Below are positions 25,629 through 35,136 of a stretch of DNA of 64,000 bases, in pieces. The position numbers and the translations under genes are program-made. The stretch's first letter is position 1. Each line of letters begins with the position of its first letter. This DNA is from JAKFFN01 sp964444305. Its GTDB lineage: Bacteria; Sumerlaeota; Sumerlaeia; Sumerlaeales; Sumerlaeaceae. The DNA is taken from NCBI GenBank assembly GCA_964444305.1, contig CAYUGQ010000001.1, forward strand, positions 1-64,000, read 5' to 3'. The notes below the pieces were generated by a model. That model saw only the letters and a program-made list of their open reading frames with translations, searched no databases and was not told where the DNA came from.

Positions 25629-28010
25629 CTAAGATTGCAAACCCGGGCTTTTAACCTCTCGAAGCAGCCGTAGCCCATTTAAACACACCAACACCGTGCT
25701 ACCCTCATGCCCAAGCACACCCAAGCTTAATTTCAGCTCAAATCCAAGAGCTATAACTACCAGTACCAATACCACGCTAATCGAGAAAATTAGGTTCTGG
25801 CCAATCACCCGTCGTGCCTTTCTTGCCGTCTGCAGAAAAACTGGCACCTGCTCAATATCATGAGCCATAAGCACCACATCCGCTGTCTCCATTGCCACAT
25901 CTGTCCCCGCCGCTCCCATTGCCGCCCCAAGATTTGCCGCCGCCAAGGCAGGGGCATCATTAATTCCGTCTCCTACCATCATCACTGGTGTATTTCGGGA
26001 CAGTTCACGGATCACCCGGACCTTTTCTTCAGGCATTAAGCCGCCATAAACAATGTCAATTCCGGCCTCCGCGGCCACAGCATTCGCCACACCGGGAGTG
26101 TCTCCACTGACCATTACGATTTGCTCAATTCCCATTTGCCGCAATCGGGCGATAGCTCCTTTCGCCTCAGGTCGCAGCACATCTTGCAGACCAAACAGCC
26201 CCAGTGCGCTTACTTTCCCTCCATCGTCACGGGCCACCGCGATTACCGTCTTACCTTCCATCTCCAGCCGTTTGGCGTGCGATTTCATTTCGTCCAGGTT
26301 GGAGCATTCCCTTTCACGCATAAGCTTAATGCTGCCAAACACAATACGAGTGCCATCATGCAGAATCGCTTCCCCACCCCGCCCGGTAATGCTGTTGTAA
26401 TGCCGAAGTGGACGCAATTCAATATCCTGACGGCGGGCCTCCTGAATTACTGCAATAGCCAGTGGATGCTCGCTGCGACCTTCCGCCTCTGCCGTCATAC
26501 GAATCAGCTTCCGTTTGGCTTCTTCCCCGACGTCAGAGCCGATCACGTTCACGTCTGTTACCACGGGCCGGCCAATTGTCAGGGTACCGGTTTTATCAAA
26601 AGCCACAGCCCCTATATCCGCGCCATCCTCCAGGTGACGCCCACCCTTTACTAGAATTCCCCGCCGCCCGAGGCCGGCAATGGCCGACAAGATCGCCGCC
26701 GGTGTGCTTAGAACTAGCGCGCAAGGCGATGCCACTACTAACACGGTGATCGCCCGATAAAATGCTGCCGTACCTTCAACGTCAGAAACCAGCGGGGGGA
26801 TAACCGCCAGACCAATGGTCAGGGCAATTATAACCACCGCATAATATTGCTCTGCCCGTTCCAGAAAATGTTGCGTAACTGCCTTTTCCGACTGAGCACT
26901 TTCAACTAGACTGATCATTCTTGCAAGAGTGGAGTCACTGGCAGGTCGTGTAACCCGCACCTCCAGGCTTCCCTCTTGATTTAATGTCCCAGCAAATACC
27001 GAATCACCTGGGGCCTTCTCCACGGGGATCGACTCGCCAGTCACTGACGCCTGATTCATACTTCCAAATCCTGAAACTACCTCGCCGTCCAACGGAACTC
27101 GATCCCCGGGTCTCAACACAATTATCTCCCCCGGCGAAATCTGCTCCACCGGTGTCTCAACCAGTCCGACGTCAGTTTTCAGTTGGGCAATTGGCGGCCG
27201 CAGATCCAGCAGGGAAGCTATGGCCCCTCGGGCTTTTCCGACAGCCATGTCCTGCAAAAGATTACTTAAGGAAAATAAAAACAGCAGCAGCGCTCCTTCT
27301 CCCGGCGCATTGATCATTGCTGCGCCAATCGCCGCCAATATCATGAGCACGTCCACATCGATTACCTTTAACCGCAGGCTGCTGATGGAAGCTCTGAGGC
27401 CCGAATACCCTCCCAGCACATAGGCAGAAATCCACGCCAAACTGGTAAATACAGCAGGGATAGCTTCTGTCCGGCTCAAGGCAAAACCCGCCGCAATAGC
27501 TACCCCCGCCCCGATGACCATAATCTTTTGCCACCGGGTTGAGTCCAGCTCAGCAAGAAAGCGGTGCCAATACGACAGGAATTCCGAGCTTGTTTCCAGC
27601 GGGACACCGATTTGCCGCACCCGCTGCACGAGTTCCTCCAGCCCCAACTGTGTCTTGTCAAAAACCACCGACACGGAACCATGGTTAAAGCTCACCGTGG
27701 CGTGTTTTACCCCTGAAACTTGTTGTAAGCGCTGTCGAATCCGGTCGCCACATGCTTCACAGGCGGTTCCTTGTAATGGCATAGTACATCGTGCCAAATG
27801 AGACTCAATAGTCTCTCCCGCCTCATTAACAAAAGCCCGCACTTCCCGTCGCGATATCTTTTCAGGGTCATAAGCAATGTCGACCTTTCCTGGCGAAGGC
27901 ACGCTGATGCAAACAATCCCCGGGTGAGCTCGCGCAATCTCATTCACATCATTAAGACAGGGTGGTCTGGATATGTCCGCATCGGATTGAAGACCCTTGA
28001 TTGTACTCAT
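25629..28010 (-). CDS. PIB-4-type metal-transporting P-type ATPase with N-terminal HMA domains
   Basis: 793 residues. The membrane metal-binding motif is SPC (428-430, 'VVASPCALVLSTP') rather than CPC, and the last helix has 'HEGST' (768-772) followed by 'CLNGLRLL'. Together these define the PIB-4 subgroup (CoaT/CtpD-like; Co2+, Fe2+, Ni2+ or Zn2+ efflux). Phosphorylation D472 lies in 'FDKTGTLT', and TGES (324-327) and 'GDGINDAPALAAANLG' are intact. The N-terminus holds one proper HMA domain (about 75-140, C84-x-x-C87) and, before it (about 15-70), a similar-looking segment without the CxxC pair. PIB-4 enzymes usually lack such domains. No metal-sensing regulator is adjacent. The ribosome-binding site is not obvious. 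Confidence 0.94.
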   Translation of the reverse strand: MSTIKGLQSDADISRPPCLNDVNEIARAHPGIVCISVPSPGKVDIAYDPEKISRREVRAFVNEAGETIESHLARCTMPLQGTACEACGDRIRQRLQQVSGVKHATVSFNHGSVSVVFDKTQLGLEELVQRVRQIGVPLETSSEFLSYWHRFLAELDSTRWQKIMVIGAGVAIAAGFALSRTEAIPAVFTSLAWISAYVLGGYSGLRASISSLRLKVIDVDVLMILAAIGAAMINAPGEGALLLFLFSLSNLLQDMAVGKARGAIASLLDLRPPIAQLKTDVGLVETPVEQISPGEIIVLRPGDRVPLDGEVVSGFGSMNQASVTGESIPVEKAPGDSVFAGTLNQEGSLEVRVTRPASDSTLARMISLVESAQSEKAVTQHFLERAEQYYAVVIIALTIGLAVIPPLVSDVEGTAAFYRAITVLVVASPCALVLSTPAAILSAIAGLGRRGILVKGGRHLEDGADIGAVAFDKTGTLTIGRPVVTDVNVIGSDVGEEAKRKLIRMTAEAEGRSEHPLAIAVIQEARRQDIELRPLRHYNSITGRGGEAILHDGTRIVFGSIKLMRERECSNLDEMKSHAKRLEMEGKTVIAVARDDGGKVSALGLFGLQDVLRPEAKGAIARLRQMGIEQIVMVSGDTPGVANAVAAEAGIDIVYGGLMPEEKVRVIRELSRNTPVMMVGDGINDAPALAAANLGAAMGAAGTDVAMETADVVLMAHDIEQVPVFLQTARKARRVIGQNLIFSISVVLVLVVIALGFELKLSLGVLGHEGSTVLVCLNGLRLLREVKSPGLQS

Positions 28011-28211
28011 AGTAATTAACTAAGTCCGCAGCGCTAAATATTTGTAAAGTCAAACCACGCAAGTTATTATATTCTCCTTCTGCAATATCAGCCGCGCAAC
28101 GCTTTGCGTTTTCAAATGAATGCCACGAGACCCCTGTGGTCCAAATGCTAAACTCCTGCCCGATCAGGATCGCATCACTTACAATATTAAAACGAGGCTC
28201 CAAACAGCGTC

Positions 28212-29261
28212 ATGCCAAAGCTTTCTGTCGGTGTCATCGGCACCGGATCAATTGGAAATGTCCATCTTACAGGCTATGCTGCCGCCAGTCGCGATGTGCA
28301 GATTACGGCAATCTGCGATATCAACCAGAAGCGCCTGAATGAAATGGGTGAAAAATTTGGCGTCGCTCCCGAGCACCGTTATAAAGACTATCAAGTCATG
28401 CTTGAAAGTGAAACGCTGGATGCCGTCTCCGTCTGCCTGCCTAACAAATTTCATTACGAAGCTGCGGCTGCCGTCGTCAGCCGGAAAATTAATCTCCTGC
28501 TGGAAAAACCTGTTGTTCTTACCTTTGACGAAGCTCGCAAAATGCGTCGTCTGCTGGCGGATAACCCGGTAAAATTCATGGTGGCTTTCTCGCATCGCTT
28601 CTTCTACGCTAATAGTGCAGCAAAGAAGTTACTCCGCAAAGGGGTCATTGGCAAACCATACTCCATTCGAATCCGCTATGCCCACACCGGCCCCTACCCC
28701 GGCTGGGCCCAGGGGGATTGGTTCTACAAAAAAGCCATCGCCGGTGGCGGGGCCATGCTCGATATGGGGATTCATGCTATTGATATGGCGCAGGATCTTA
28801 TCGGCCCTATCCAGAGCGTTCAAGCCGAAGTCAGAACCCTCCGGAAGAAAATTCAAGTAGATGATAACGCCATTATGCTCGTCGATTTCGGGAAAGAAGC
28901 CGCTTGCCTGGGAACCCTTGAGGTCGGCTGGACAAGCCCCGCTGGCTACACCGGTATTGATATTTACGGGGATAACGGCAGCATTCGCCTGCCTCTGGGC
29001 GGACAAGGTATCGTCATCCGTGGCAAGCTGTCTCCGGACGGCACCCAGACCATCATCGAAGAAGAAATCAAAAATGACAAAGGGTCAGATCACTGGCCTG
29101 TCCAGATGGATCAGTGGGTGCGCCATTTGCGCGATAAAAAAACCGTCATTGATCTCCCGGGGTGGTACGAAGGCGAAAGCGCTCTCGCTGTAGCTCTGGC
29201 CGCCGGAGAAAGCAGTAAAACCGGCCGCCGTGTAAAAGTTAAACAGCCACCCAAAACCTGA
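28212..29261 (+). CDS. Gfo/Idh/MocA-family NAD(P)-dependent oxidoreductase
   Basis: 349 residues. The N-terminal Rossmann fold has 'VGVIGTGSIGNVHLTGY' (GxGxxG) and 'ITAICDINQKR'. The EKP motif is present as 'LLLEKPVVLTFDEARKM', whose Lys is the usual catalytic residue. The C-terminal alpha/beta dimerisation domain contains 'GGAMLDMGIHAIDMAQDLIGPI', with the histidine expected in this family. Members oxidise or reduce sugars, inositols and related polyols. This one is monocistronic, lies upstream of pheT by 138 bases and has no sugar-catabolic neighbour, so no substrate is offered. Confidence 0.93.
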   Translation: MPKLSVGVIGTGSIGNVHLTGYAAASRDVQITAICDINQKRLNEMGEKFGVAPEHRYKDYQVMLESETLDAVSVCLPNKFHYEAAAAVVSRKINLLLEKPVVLTFDEARKMRRLLADNPVKFMVAFSHRFFYANSAAKKLLRKGVIGKPYSIRIRYAHTGPYPGWAQGDWFYKKAIAGGGAMLDMGIHAIDMAQDLIGPIQSVQAEVRTLRKKIQVDDNAIMLVDFGKEAACLGTLEVGWTSPAGYTGIDIYGDNGSIRLPLGGQGIVIRGKLSPDGTQTIIEEEIKNDKGSDHWPVQMDQWVRHLRDKKTVIDLPGWYEGESALAVALAAGESSKTGRRVKVKQPPKT

Positions 29262-29399
29262 TCCGGTTTCACCTCCCTGGTCTTCGTCGTTTAAAATTTG
29301 CTTCAGGCCAGTAAGGGATTGGAATGTCGTTGAATGTGAACACACCCCCGCTTTTCGTTTTACTGCATTTCAACAACTCATCCTGGAGATAGGTTTTTA

Positions 29400-31832
29400 A
29401 TGCTGCTCAGTTACCGCTGGCTCACACGTGTCCTGGGGACGGAAATCCCGCTGGACGAACTGCTGTCCATTCTCACCATGGCTGGTCTCGAAGTGGAAAA
29501 TGTCCTGGATCTGGGCATTGGCAGCGGCAAAGTCGTCGTCGGCCGCATTTTGACCAAAGAGCAGCATCCCAACGCCGACAAGCTTTCCCTTTGCGATGTG
29601 CAGGCCGGTGAAGGCGAACCTCTACGCATTGTCTGCGGTGCAAGTAATATGAAGCCCGGCGACCTCGTCCCTCTGGCTCTCGAAGGCGCACAACTTCCCG
29701 GCGGCTTTAACATCAAGAAAAGCAAAATCCGTGGCGAAAGCAGCTATGGCATGATGTGCAGTGGACGCGAATTGGGCTTTGGCGACGACCATGAGGGCCT
29801 TCTCATTCTTCCCCCGGCGGACGACCCCAACAGCATCTATGTAGAAGGTGAGCCCTTCGACGCCATCATTGAAATCAAGGTTACCCCGAATCGGCCCGAC
29901 TGCCTGTCAGTCTATGGAATCGCCCGCGACGTCGCTGCCTTGAAAAATCTCCCCCCCATCATTTTTCCCGTCGATGAAACCATTCCCGCGCCCGGTTCTG
30001 TTCATGACGAACCGGCCCCTGTCAGTCTCCTTGTTCAGGCTCCAGAAGCCTGCCCCCGATATCTGGGCCGGGTGATCCGTGGCGTAAAAATCGCCCCCAG
30101 CCACCTGTGGCTTCGGCGTCAGGTCGAAAGCGCCGGACTGCGCAGCCTCAATAATGTGGTCGACATCACAAACCTCGTGCTTCTTGAACTCGGCCAGCCG
30201 CTCCATGCCTTTGATCTCTCCAAAATTAGCGGCGACTCCATTGTCATCCGTCATGCCTTTGAAAATGAAAGAGCCGCCACCCTGGACGGGCAGGAAGTGG
30301 AATTAAAGCCCACAGACCTTCTAATCGCCGACGCCGAAAAACCGATCGCTCTTGCAGGAATTATGGGTTGCGGCAACTCTGAAATAACCGATGCAACCAC
30401 CGACATTTTTCTCGAATGCGCATACTTTGATCCGGCGGTAATCCGACGCACCAGCAAAAGGATCGGCAAAAGCACTGACTCAAGTTACCGGTTTGAGCGC
30501 GGCATCGATTGGAGTGCCATGGAAATCGCCCTCAGCCGAGCCGTTTCCCTTATCCTCAGCACCGCAGGCGGTACCAGCGATGGTTCGGTCCAGTTTATCC
30601 AAGGTCCTGAGCCTGCCCCGCCTATCCGCATGGCTGTCCAGCGGGTTAATGCCCGTCTGGGTGTAACTCTGCGCCCTGATGAAATTGTCGATGGTCTGCG
30701 TCGTCTCGGCTTTTCTGTTCATCCTCTAAACGAGAATGAGTTTAATGTCCAGCCACCGGCCCACCGTCCTGATGTTTCAGGTGAAGCTGATCTGATCGAA
30801 GAGGTGGCCCGAATCGTAGGCTACGATAAAATTCCCGCCCGCCTCCCTGCCATCACCAGTCGGCCCGCCCTGCGTAATGCAGACGATGAACTGGCTTACC
30901 GTATCAGGCGCATTCTCACCGGTCACGGCTTTCTGGAAGCTTGTAATTATAGCTTTGAAGCAGAAGATGCCAGCCGCCGCGCCGGACTGGCCGATGTGCC
31001 CCAGGTGCGGCTCAGTAATCCTCTGTCCGCAGAATTCGCCGTCATGCGCACCAGTATGCTTCCCTCCATCCTGTCCACCGCCGCCTACAACCATAATCGA
31101 GGCCAGCTAAACCTGCGCATCTTTGAAATCGGTAAAATTTACAGTCCTGCCGCAGACAACGCCGTTCGTGAGGAATGGGCCTTTGCTGCACTCATGAGCG
31201 GAAATATCTTCGCCGACGGCTGGCGAAACGATGAGCGCCAGGCTGATTTTTACGACGCCCGTGCCATCGCTGAATCACTTTTGGCTTCATTGCACATTAA
31301 CAAAATAACTGCGACTGCGGTTCAAGCCGACCCCGATGCATCCATTGGTCACGGAGAAGCCGCCGCACTTCATCCGGGTAAAAGCGCCATCCTTGAGGTG
31401 GAAGGCAAAGGCCTGCTTCTCATCGGAAATCTCCACCCTAAAGTAGCCGCAGAGCTGGACCTGAAGCGTGATGCAGTCATTATTCTTGGTTCATTCCCGG
31501 CCCTCACCTCACTTCTCTCCCGTCGACCCCGGGTTTCAGAAGTGCCCATTTTCCCCGCCCTCACCCGTGATTTGGCTCTCGTGGCGGATAAATCAGTGGC
31601 CGCAGCCGACATCGAGGCCGCTATCGTAAAACGTGCCCAGGATCAGCTCAGCAATATCAGCCTCTTCGACGTTTACGATGGCGAAAAAATGCCTGCCGGC
31701 AAGCGCAGTTTGGCCTACAGCCTCAGCTTCTGCGCCCAAGATCGAACCCTCACAGACGAAGAAGTGAACACTACGATTGAGAAGATTCTTGGCGATCTGA
31801 ATGCCAAGCTGGGCGTAACCATTCGCGCCTGA
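29400..31832 (+). CDS. pheT: Phenylalanyl-tRNA synthetase beta subunit
   Basis: 810 residues (E. coli 795). Domain order follows bacterial PheT. The N-terminal segment 'MLLSYRWLTRVLGTEIPLDEL' is followed by the EMAP/tRNA-binding OB domain ('VVVGRILTKEQHPNADKLSLCDVQ', about 44-150), and the B3/B4 editing domain ('SAGLRSLNNVVDITNLVLLELGQPLHAFDL'). Next are B5 ('FNVQPPAHRPDVSGEADLIEEVARIVGYDKIP'), the catalytic-like core, and the C-terminal ferredoxin-fold anticodon-binding domain ('FPALTRDLALVADKSVAAADIE' to the end). It edits mis-charged tyrosine and binds tRNA for the alpha2beta2 enzyme. pheS is not upstream, unlike the common pheS-pheT operon, so the subunits are encoded apart. GGAG precedes the ATG. 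Confidence 0.97.
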   Translation: MLLSYRWLTRVLGTEIPLDELLSILTMAGLEVENVLDLGIGSGKVVVGRILTKEQHPNADKLSLCDVQAGEGEPLRIVCGASNMKPGDLVPLALEGAQLPGGFNIKKSKIRGESSYGMMCSGRELGFGDDHEGLLILPPADDPNSIYVEGEPFDAIIEIKVTPNRPDCLSVYGIARDVAALKNLPPIIFPVDETIPAPGSVHDEPAPVSLLVQAPEACPRYLGRVIRGVKIAPSHLWLRRQVESAGLRSLNNVVDITNLVLLELGQPLHAFDLSKISGDSIVIRHAFENERAATLDGQEVELKPTDLLIADAEKPIALAGIMGCGNSEITDATTDIFLECAYFDPAVIRRTSKRIGKSTDSSYRFERGIDWSAMEIALSRAVSLILSTAGGTSDGSVQFIQGPEPAPPIRMAVQRVNARLGVTLRPDEIVDGLRRLGFSVHPLNENEFNVQPPAHRPDVSGEADLIEEVARIVGYDKIPARLPAITSRPALRNADDELAYRIRRILTGHGFLEACNYSFEAEDASRRAGLADVPQVRLSNPLSAEFAVMRTSMLPSILSTAAYNHNRGQLNLRIFEIGKIYSPAADNAVREEWAFAALMSGNIFADGWRNDERQADFYDARAIAESLLASLHINKITATAVQADPDASIGHGEAAALHPGKSAILEVEGKGLLLIGNLHPKVAAELDLKRDAVIILGSFPALTSLLSRRPRVSEVPIFPALTRDLALVADKSVAAADIEAAIVKRAQDQLSNISLFDVYDGEKMPAGKRSLAYSLSFCAQDRTLTDEEVNTTIEKILGDLNAKLGVTIRA

Positions 31833-31913
31833 TATACAAAAAGGCCATGGGCATGAAAAGCGCATGGCGAAAAGTTCAATATTTAGAAAACCTAATTTGC
31901 CAAGGAGCTCTTA

Positions 31914-32483
31914 ATGCCGCGCCCGCCTATTTTGCCTGTACTTGACTGGAAAGAGATTTTTGACAACGGAAAGACTTGGGAAGAGTGGCTCGACAGCGCT
32001 GAAAACCCGGATCAAGCCCGTGACATGCGCGAACGTTATGACCGTTACTCAGTGCCCGACATTTGCAATGCCCAGCTCGGAAAAATTTCTCGTCCCGTCT
32101 ATGTCATCGCCATAGCCGAAGATTGGTGTGGTGATGTCATAAAACACGCTCCCGTTGTTGCAAAGTTAGCTGATGCCTCCCCGCAGGTCCAGCTTCGCTT
32201 TATCTCCCGTGAAGACCGTCCCGACGTCTTTGTCCGCTTCCTCACAAATGGCGGCGAGGCTATTCCGAAGTTTATATTCCTCAGTAACGACTTTGTTGAG
32301 TGCGGGAACTGGGGCCCGATGCCCAGCGAGTGCCGCCGTTATATCGCTCGTGGCAAAGCTATGGGCAATGTGAAAGCCGCCCGCGAAAAAGTTCGTGAGT
32401 TCTATCAAGCGGATGCCAACTGTAATTCGGCCTTTAAAGAACTGGCAGACTTGATCGATCTTGCATCCGCCACGGAAGTTTAA
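31914..32483 (+). CDS. Thioredoxin-family protein with a single active-site cysteine
   Basis: 189 residues resembling the 'thioredoxin family protein' group (Thioredoxin_9-like) with 'YVIAIAEDWCGDVIKHAPVVAKLADA' at 63-88. The classical WCGPC is reduced to W-C-G-D-V, so only C72 remains of the active-site pair. 'PKFIFLSNDFVECGNWGPMP' later in the chain replaces the cis-Pro strand, and C51 plus two late cysteines are other thiols. AAGGAG lies before the ATG. It precedes a flavin disulfide-reductase gene by 44 bases on the same strand, so a shared thiol role is plausible. Chaperone-like or monothiol activity would fit better than protein disulfide reduction. Confidence 0.82.
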   Translation: MPRPPILPVLDWKEIFDNGKTWEEWLDSAENPDQARDMRERYDRYSVPDICNAQLGKISRPVYVIAIAEDWCGDVIKHAPVVAKLADASPQVQLRFISREDRPDVFVRFLTNGGEAIPKFIFLSNDFVECGNWGPMPSECRRYIARGKAMGNVKAAREKVREFYQADANCNSAFKELADLIDLASATEV

Positions 32484-32527
32484 CTCCAACAGCGCATCTT
32501 CGCTCAACCCGTCAGGGGGCTATACCT

Positions 32528-33535
32528 GTGTCTGAACTGGCACCACAAACGCTTCTGACTTTTCCGCGATTAACTGATCCAGACGCCTTTGACGTGATTA
32601 TTATCGGGGGTGGGCCTGCCGGCATGAGCGCTGCCTTGGTGCTCGCTCGTTGCCGCCGAAAGGTTCTTGTGGTAGACTCTGGCAAGCCTCGTAACCGGAG
32701 CGCCAGGAATATGCACGGTTTCCTTACCCGCGATGGACTGCCACCAAACGAGCTGGCACGCCTTTCCCGGGAAGAACTGCTCCGTTATCCCACCGTTGTC
32801 ATCACAAACGGAACCGTCGTCGATGGCATCGCCTTGGCAGATTCCCGCTTCATCATGGTTCTGGAAGACGGGCGCCGCTATCTTTCCCGCAAAGTACTGC
32901 TTGCTACAGGCGTTCAGGATGAACTTCCAGACATTCCAGGCCTTCTGGACCTCTACGGCTCCAGTGTCCATCACTGTCCGATCTGCGACGGCTATGAGTG
33001 GCGCGATAAAGCTATCGCCGTCTATGGGAAAAATTGCCGAGGCTTTGGACTCGTTCAGGAGATGACCGCCTGGTCTCGAGATCTCCTGCTCCTTACCGAT
33101 GGTCCGTGCGATTTCCCGCCCAATGAACTCACTTATCTGCAGAGCATGCGCATCCAGATAAATCACAAACCCGTAAGAGCCCTCGAGGGCTCCGACGGCC
33201 AGCTAAAGGCAGTCTTGTTCGACGACGGCACCCGAGTTGACCGTGATGCACTTTTCTTCACCGGCGATCAAACTTTGCACAGCCACGATCTCCCTACTCG
33301 TCTTGGATGCCGAATCACAGAAAATCATACCGTATGGGTAGGTCAAAACGAAATGACTTGCGTCGAAGGAGTCTACTGCTGTGGAGATGCTTCCCGCAAT
33401 GCTCAGATGGTTATAGTTGCCGCCGCAGAAGGCGCTGTCGCAGCCGTGGCAATCAACAAAGCCTTGACCCTGGAATATAAAGAGGCCAAACGACAACAAC
33501 ACGAGAAACCCTCTGCAGATATCTCCGTTCAGTAA
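32528..33535 (+). CDS. Thioredoxin-reductase-like FAD/NAD(P)-dependent oxidoreductase
   Basis: 335 residues of the two-dinucleotide-binding-domain flavoprotein family. The FAD motif 'VIIIGGGPAGMSAALVLARC' (23-42) opens the protein. The redox pair is C150-PI-C153 in 'HHCPICDGYEW', a spacing and context of the TrxB-like family. 'GVYCCGDASRNAQMVIVAAAEGAVAAVAINKAL' is the C-terminal FAD-binding signature. The NAD(P) domain region 'IAVYGKNCRGFGLVQEMTAWS' departs from the usual GxGxxG/A, so its cofactor use is uncertain. The start is a GTG with AGGGGG about 8 bases upstream. It probably forms an operon with the single-cysteine thioredoxin-like gene. Family members include sulfide- or dithiol-oxidising enzymes of natural-product pathways. 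Confidence 0.9.
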   Translation: MSELAPQTLLTFPRLTDPDAFDVIIIGGGPAGMSAALVLARCRRKVLVVDSGKPRNRSARNMHGFLTRDGLPPNELARLSREELLRYPTVVITNGTVVDGIALADSRFIMVLEDGRRYLSRKVLLATGVQDELPDIPGLLDLYGSSVHHCPICDGYEWRDKAIAVYGKNCRGFGLVQEMTAWSRDLLLLTDGPCDFPPNELTYLQSMRIQINHKPVRALEGSDGQLKAVLFDDGTRVDRDALFFTGDQTLHSHDLPTRLGCRITENHTVWVGQNEMTCVEGVYCCGDASRNAQMVIVAAAEGAVAAVAINKALTLEYKEAKRQQHEKPSADISVQ

Positions 33536-33549
33536 CCTGCATACATACA

Positions 33550-35124
33550 TTACCGTCGCAAGACTCGCAAACCGTCACGCATCACTTCTGGGGTCAGCCA
33601 CTTAACCACGGCAAGGTACATAATCCCTGGCACCACTGACACGCCGATAATCATCAACGGCTTGATCGTCTCCTGTAGCCAGTCCCACGGCACATCGGCC
33701 TCGACGCGCACATCACCCATCAGCCACCCCATAGCGGCGAGTAGACATCCTAAAAACATCCAGGGAAAAACAAACCGCGCCCACGTTCCATGAAATCGCC
33801 TCTGCCCACAGCCCATCAAACGCCCCAGCATCAATCCCCACACGATCCAAAGCACCGACGAACTCAACGCAAATGCAGCCACTGCCGGCATAACCCCAAA
33901 CTTCAACCCGCCAATCACCGCCACCAGCCGCACAATCGTCGCTACAATGTTCCACCAGAAGCTATAGTCTGGCCGATCAAGTAAAAGATCGATAGACGAG
34001 ATCGGTGAAAACAAGGCTACCCAGATGCAATACACCGCGATCCATCGGACCACCGGTGCCGTAGATTCCACCCATGAGGCTCCCAGCGCAAGCTGAACCA
34101 GCGGCTCCGCCAGCACAGTAACATAAATCAACACCGGCACCACAAACGCGGCTGCAAGCCCCATAATCCGCAATACTGGTACCGTTAGTTCCTCCCGCGA
34201 TCGCCCCGCCAGGGCCGAATAAGCTACTCGGTGCAATGCCCCCACCAGCAGAAAAACCGGCACCGTTACCAAATAATGAGCCATCGAAAACGCCGCAGCC
34301 GCAGCCTTTGAGACCGTACTTCCAAAAATTAGAACAGGTGCATTTCCGCCTACGGCGTTCAGGGCCTGCGTACCGCAGTGATATAAACCAAACCGTCGCC
34401 AGTTCCAGGCATCCTCCAGGAAAGTCGCCAGCGCCACCCTTGCTTTTGGCAGAGCAATCGTCTTGCCCCGACCCAGCCAGATCAGCTCCATCACTTCCGC
34501 CACCACATACGCCACATAAAGGCTCAAAGCCACCGGCCAGACCAGCGCCAACCCGACCCCTACCACCGCAGCTACCACTGCATACAAGGCCTCTCCCAAC
34601 GAAATCCGGCGATAGTCCAGTCGCGCAGCCAGGCCCGTCTTATAAAAAACCTTCCACCCTTGCAGCAAAACCACCCCCGGGGCCAGCCACAGCATACCGT
34701 TCCAATCCCCAAAATCCATTAACCATGAAACTAAATAATGCCCCGCCAGTAACATCCCGGCGATTCCAACAGACATTATTCCTGTCGCCCCCGCCAGCAG
34801 TCGCACAAAATGTTCTCGCTGCTTCACCTCCCTGATGTAGAGCTGATCAAACCCCAGCGGCAATAACACGAATAACACCAGGTGCACGGTCAGTAATTGG
34901 CGATAGGCGCCCAACTCAGTCTCTGTAAGCAATCGGGCCAACACCGCCACAGCGAAAAAAGTAGCCAGCCGCTGAATAGCGCTTCCAAAAACAGTCCATC
35001 GCACCGCAGATACCGCTCGCGGGACAATCTCGGCCGGACGCTGCGCCGCCAAAGACTCCGTGCCTACGCTCCCCGGGGCATGCGTTATAGAATCTGGAGC
35101 ATCCTCGCAGTGATTTTCCGCCAA
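33550..35124 (-). CDS. MOP-superfamily polysaccharide flippase-like membrane protein
   Basis: 524 residues with a 40-residue soluble N-terminus and about 12-14 hydrophobic segments. 'FGSAIQRLATFFAVAVLARLLTETELGAYRQLLTVHLVLFVLLPLG' is the typical first two helices of Wzx/RfbX-like lipid-linked-sugar flippases. These move undecaprenyl-linked glycans across the inner membrane. The start is a TTG with TAAGGGG just upstream. It begins 12 bases after the DUF4380 gene on the same strand, suggesting one transcript. This strand is so G-rich that the complementary strand shows a long Pro-rich false frame. Confidence 0.85.
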   Translation of the reverse strand: MAENHCEDAPDSITHAPGSVGTESLAAQRPAEIVPRAVSAVRWTVFGSAIQRLATFFAVAVLARLLTETELGAYRQLLTVHLVLFVLLPLGFDQLYIREVKQREHFVRLLAGATGIMSVGIAGMLLAGHYLVSWLMDFGDWNGMLWLAPGVVLLQGWKVFYKTGLAARLDYRRISLGEALYAVVAAVVGVGLALVWPVALSLYVAYVVAEVMELIWLGRGKTIALPKARVALATFLEDAWNWRRFGLYHCGTQALNAVGGNAPVLIFGSTVSKAAAAAFSMAHYLVTVPVFLLVGALHRVAYSALAGRSREELTVPVLRIMGLAAAFVVPVLIYVTVLAEPLVQLALGASWVESTAPVVRWIAVYCIWVALFSPISSIDLLLDRPDYSFWWNIVATIVRLVAVIGGLKFGVMPAVAAFALSSSVLWIVWGLMLGRLMGCGQRRFHGTWARFVFPWMFLGCLLAAMGWLMGDVRVEADVPWDWLQETIKPLMIIGVSVVPGIMYLAVVKWLTPEVMRDGLRVLRR

Positions 35125-35136
35125 CCCCTTACCCCG

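Noticed and set aside
31838..31880. Possible terminator hairpin after pheT
   Set aside because: Only six-base arms with a 13-base loop and no following T run.
34236..34835. 199-codon Pro-rich frame on the plus strand
   Set aside because: It is the C-rich complement of the flippase gene; the Pro/Ala/Ser content reflects strand composition.
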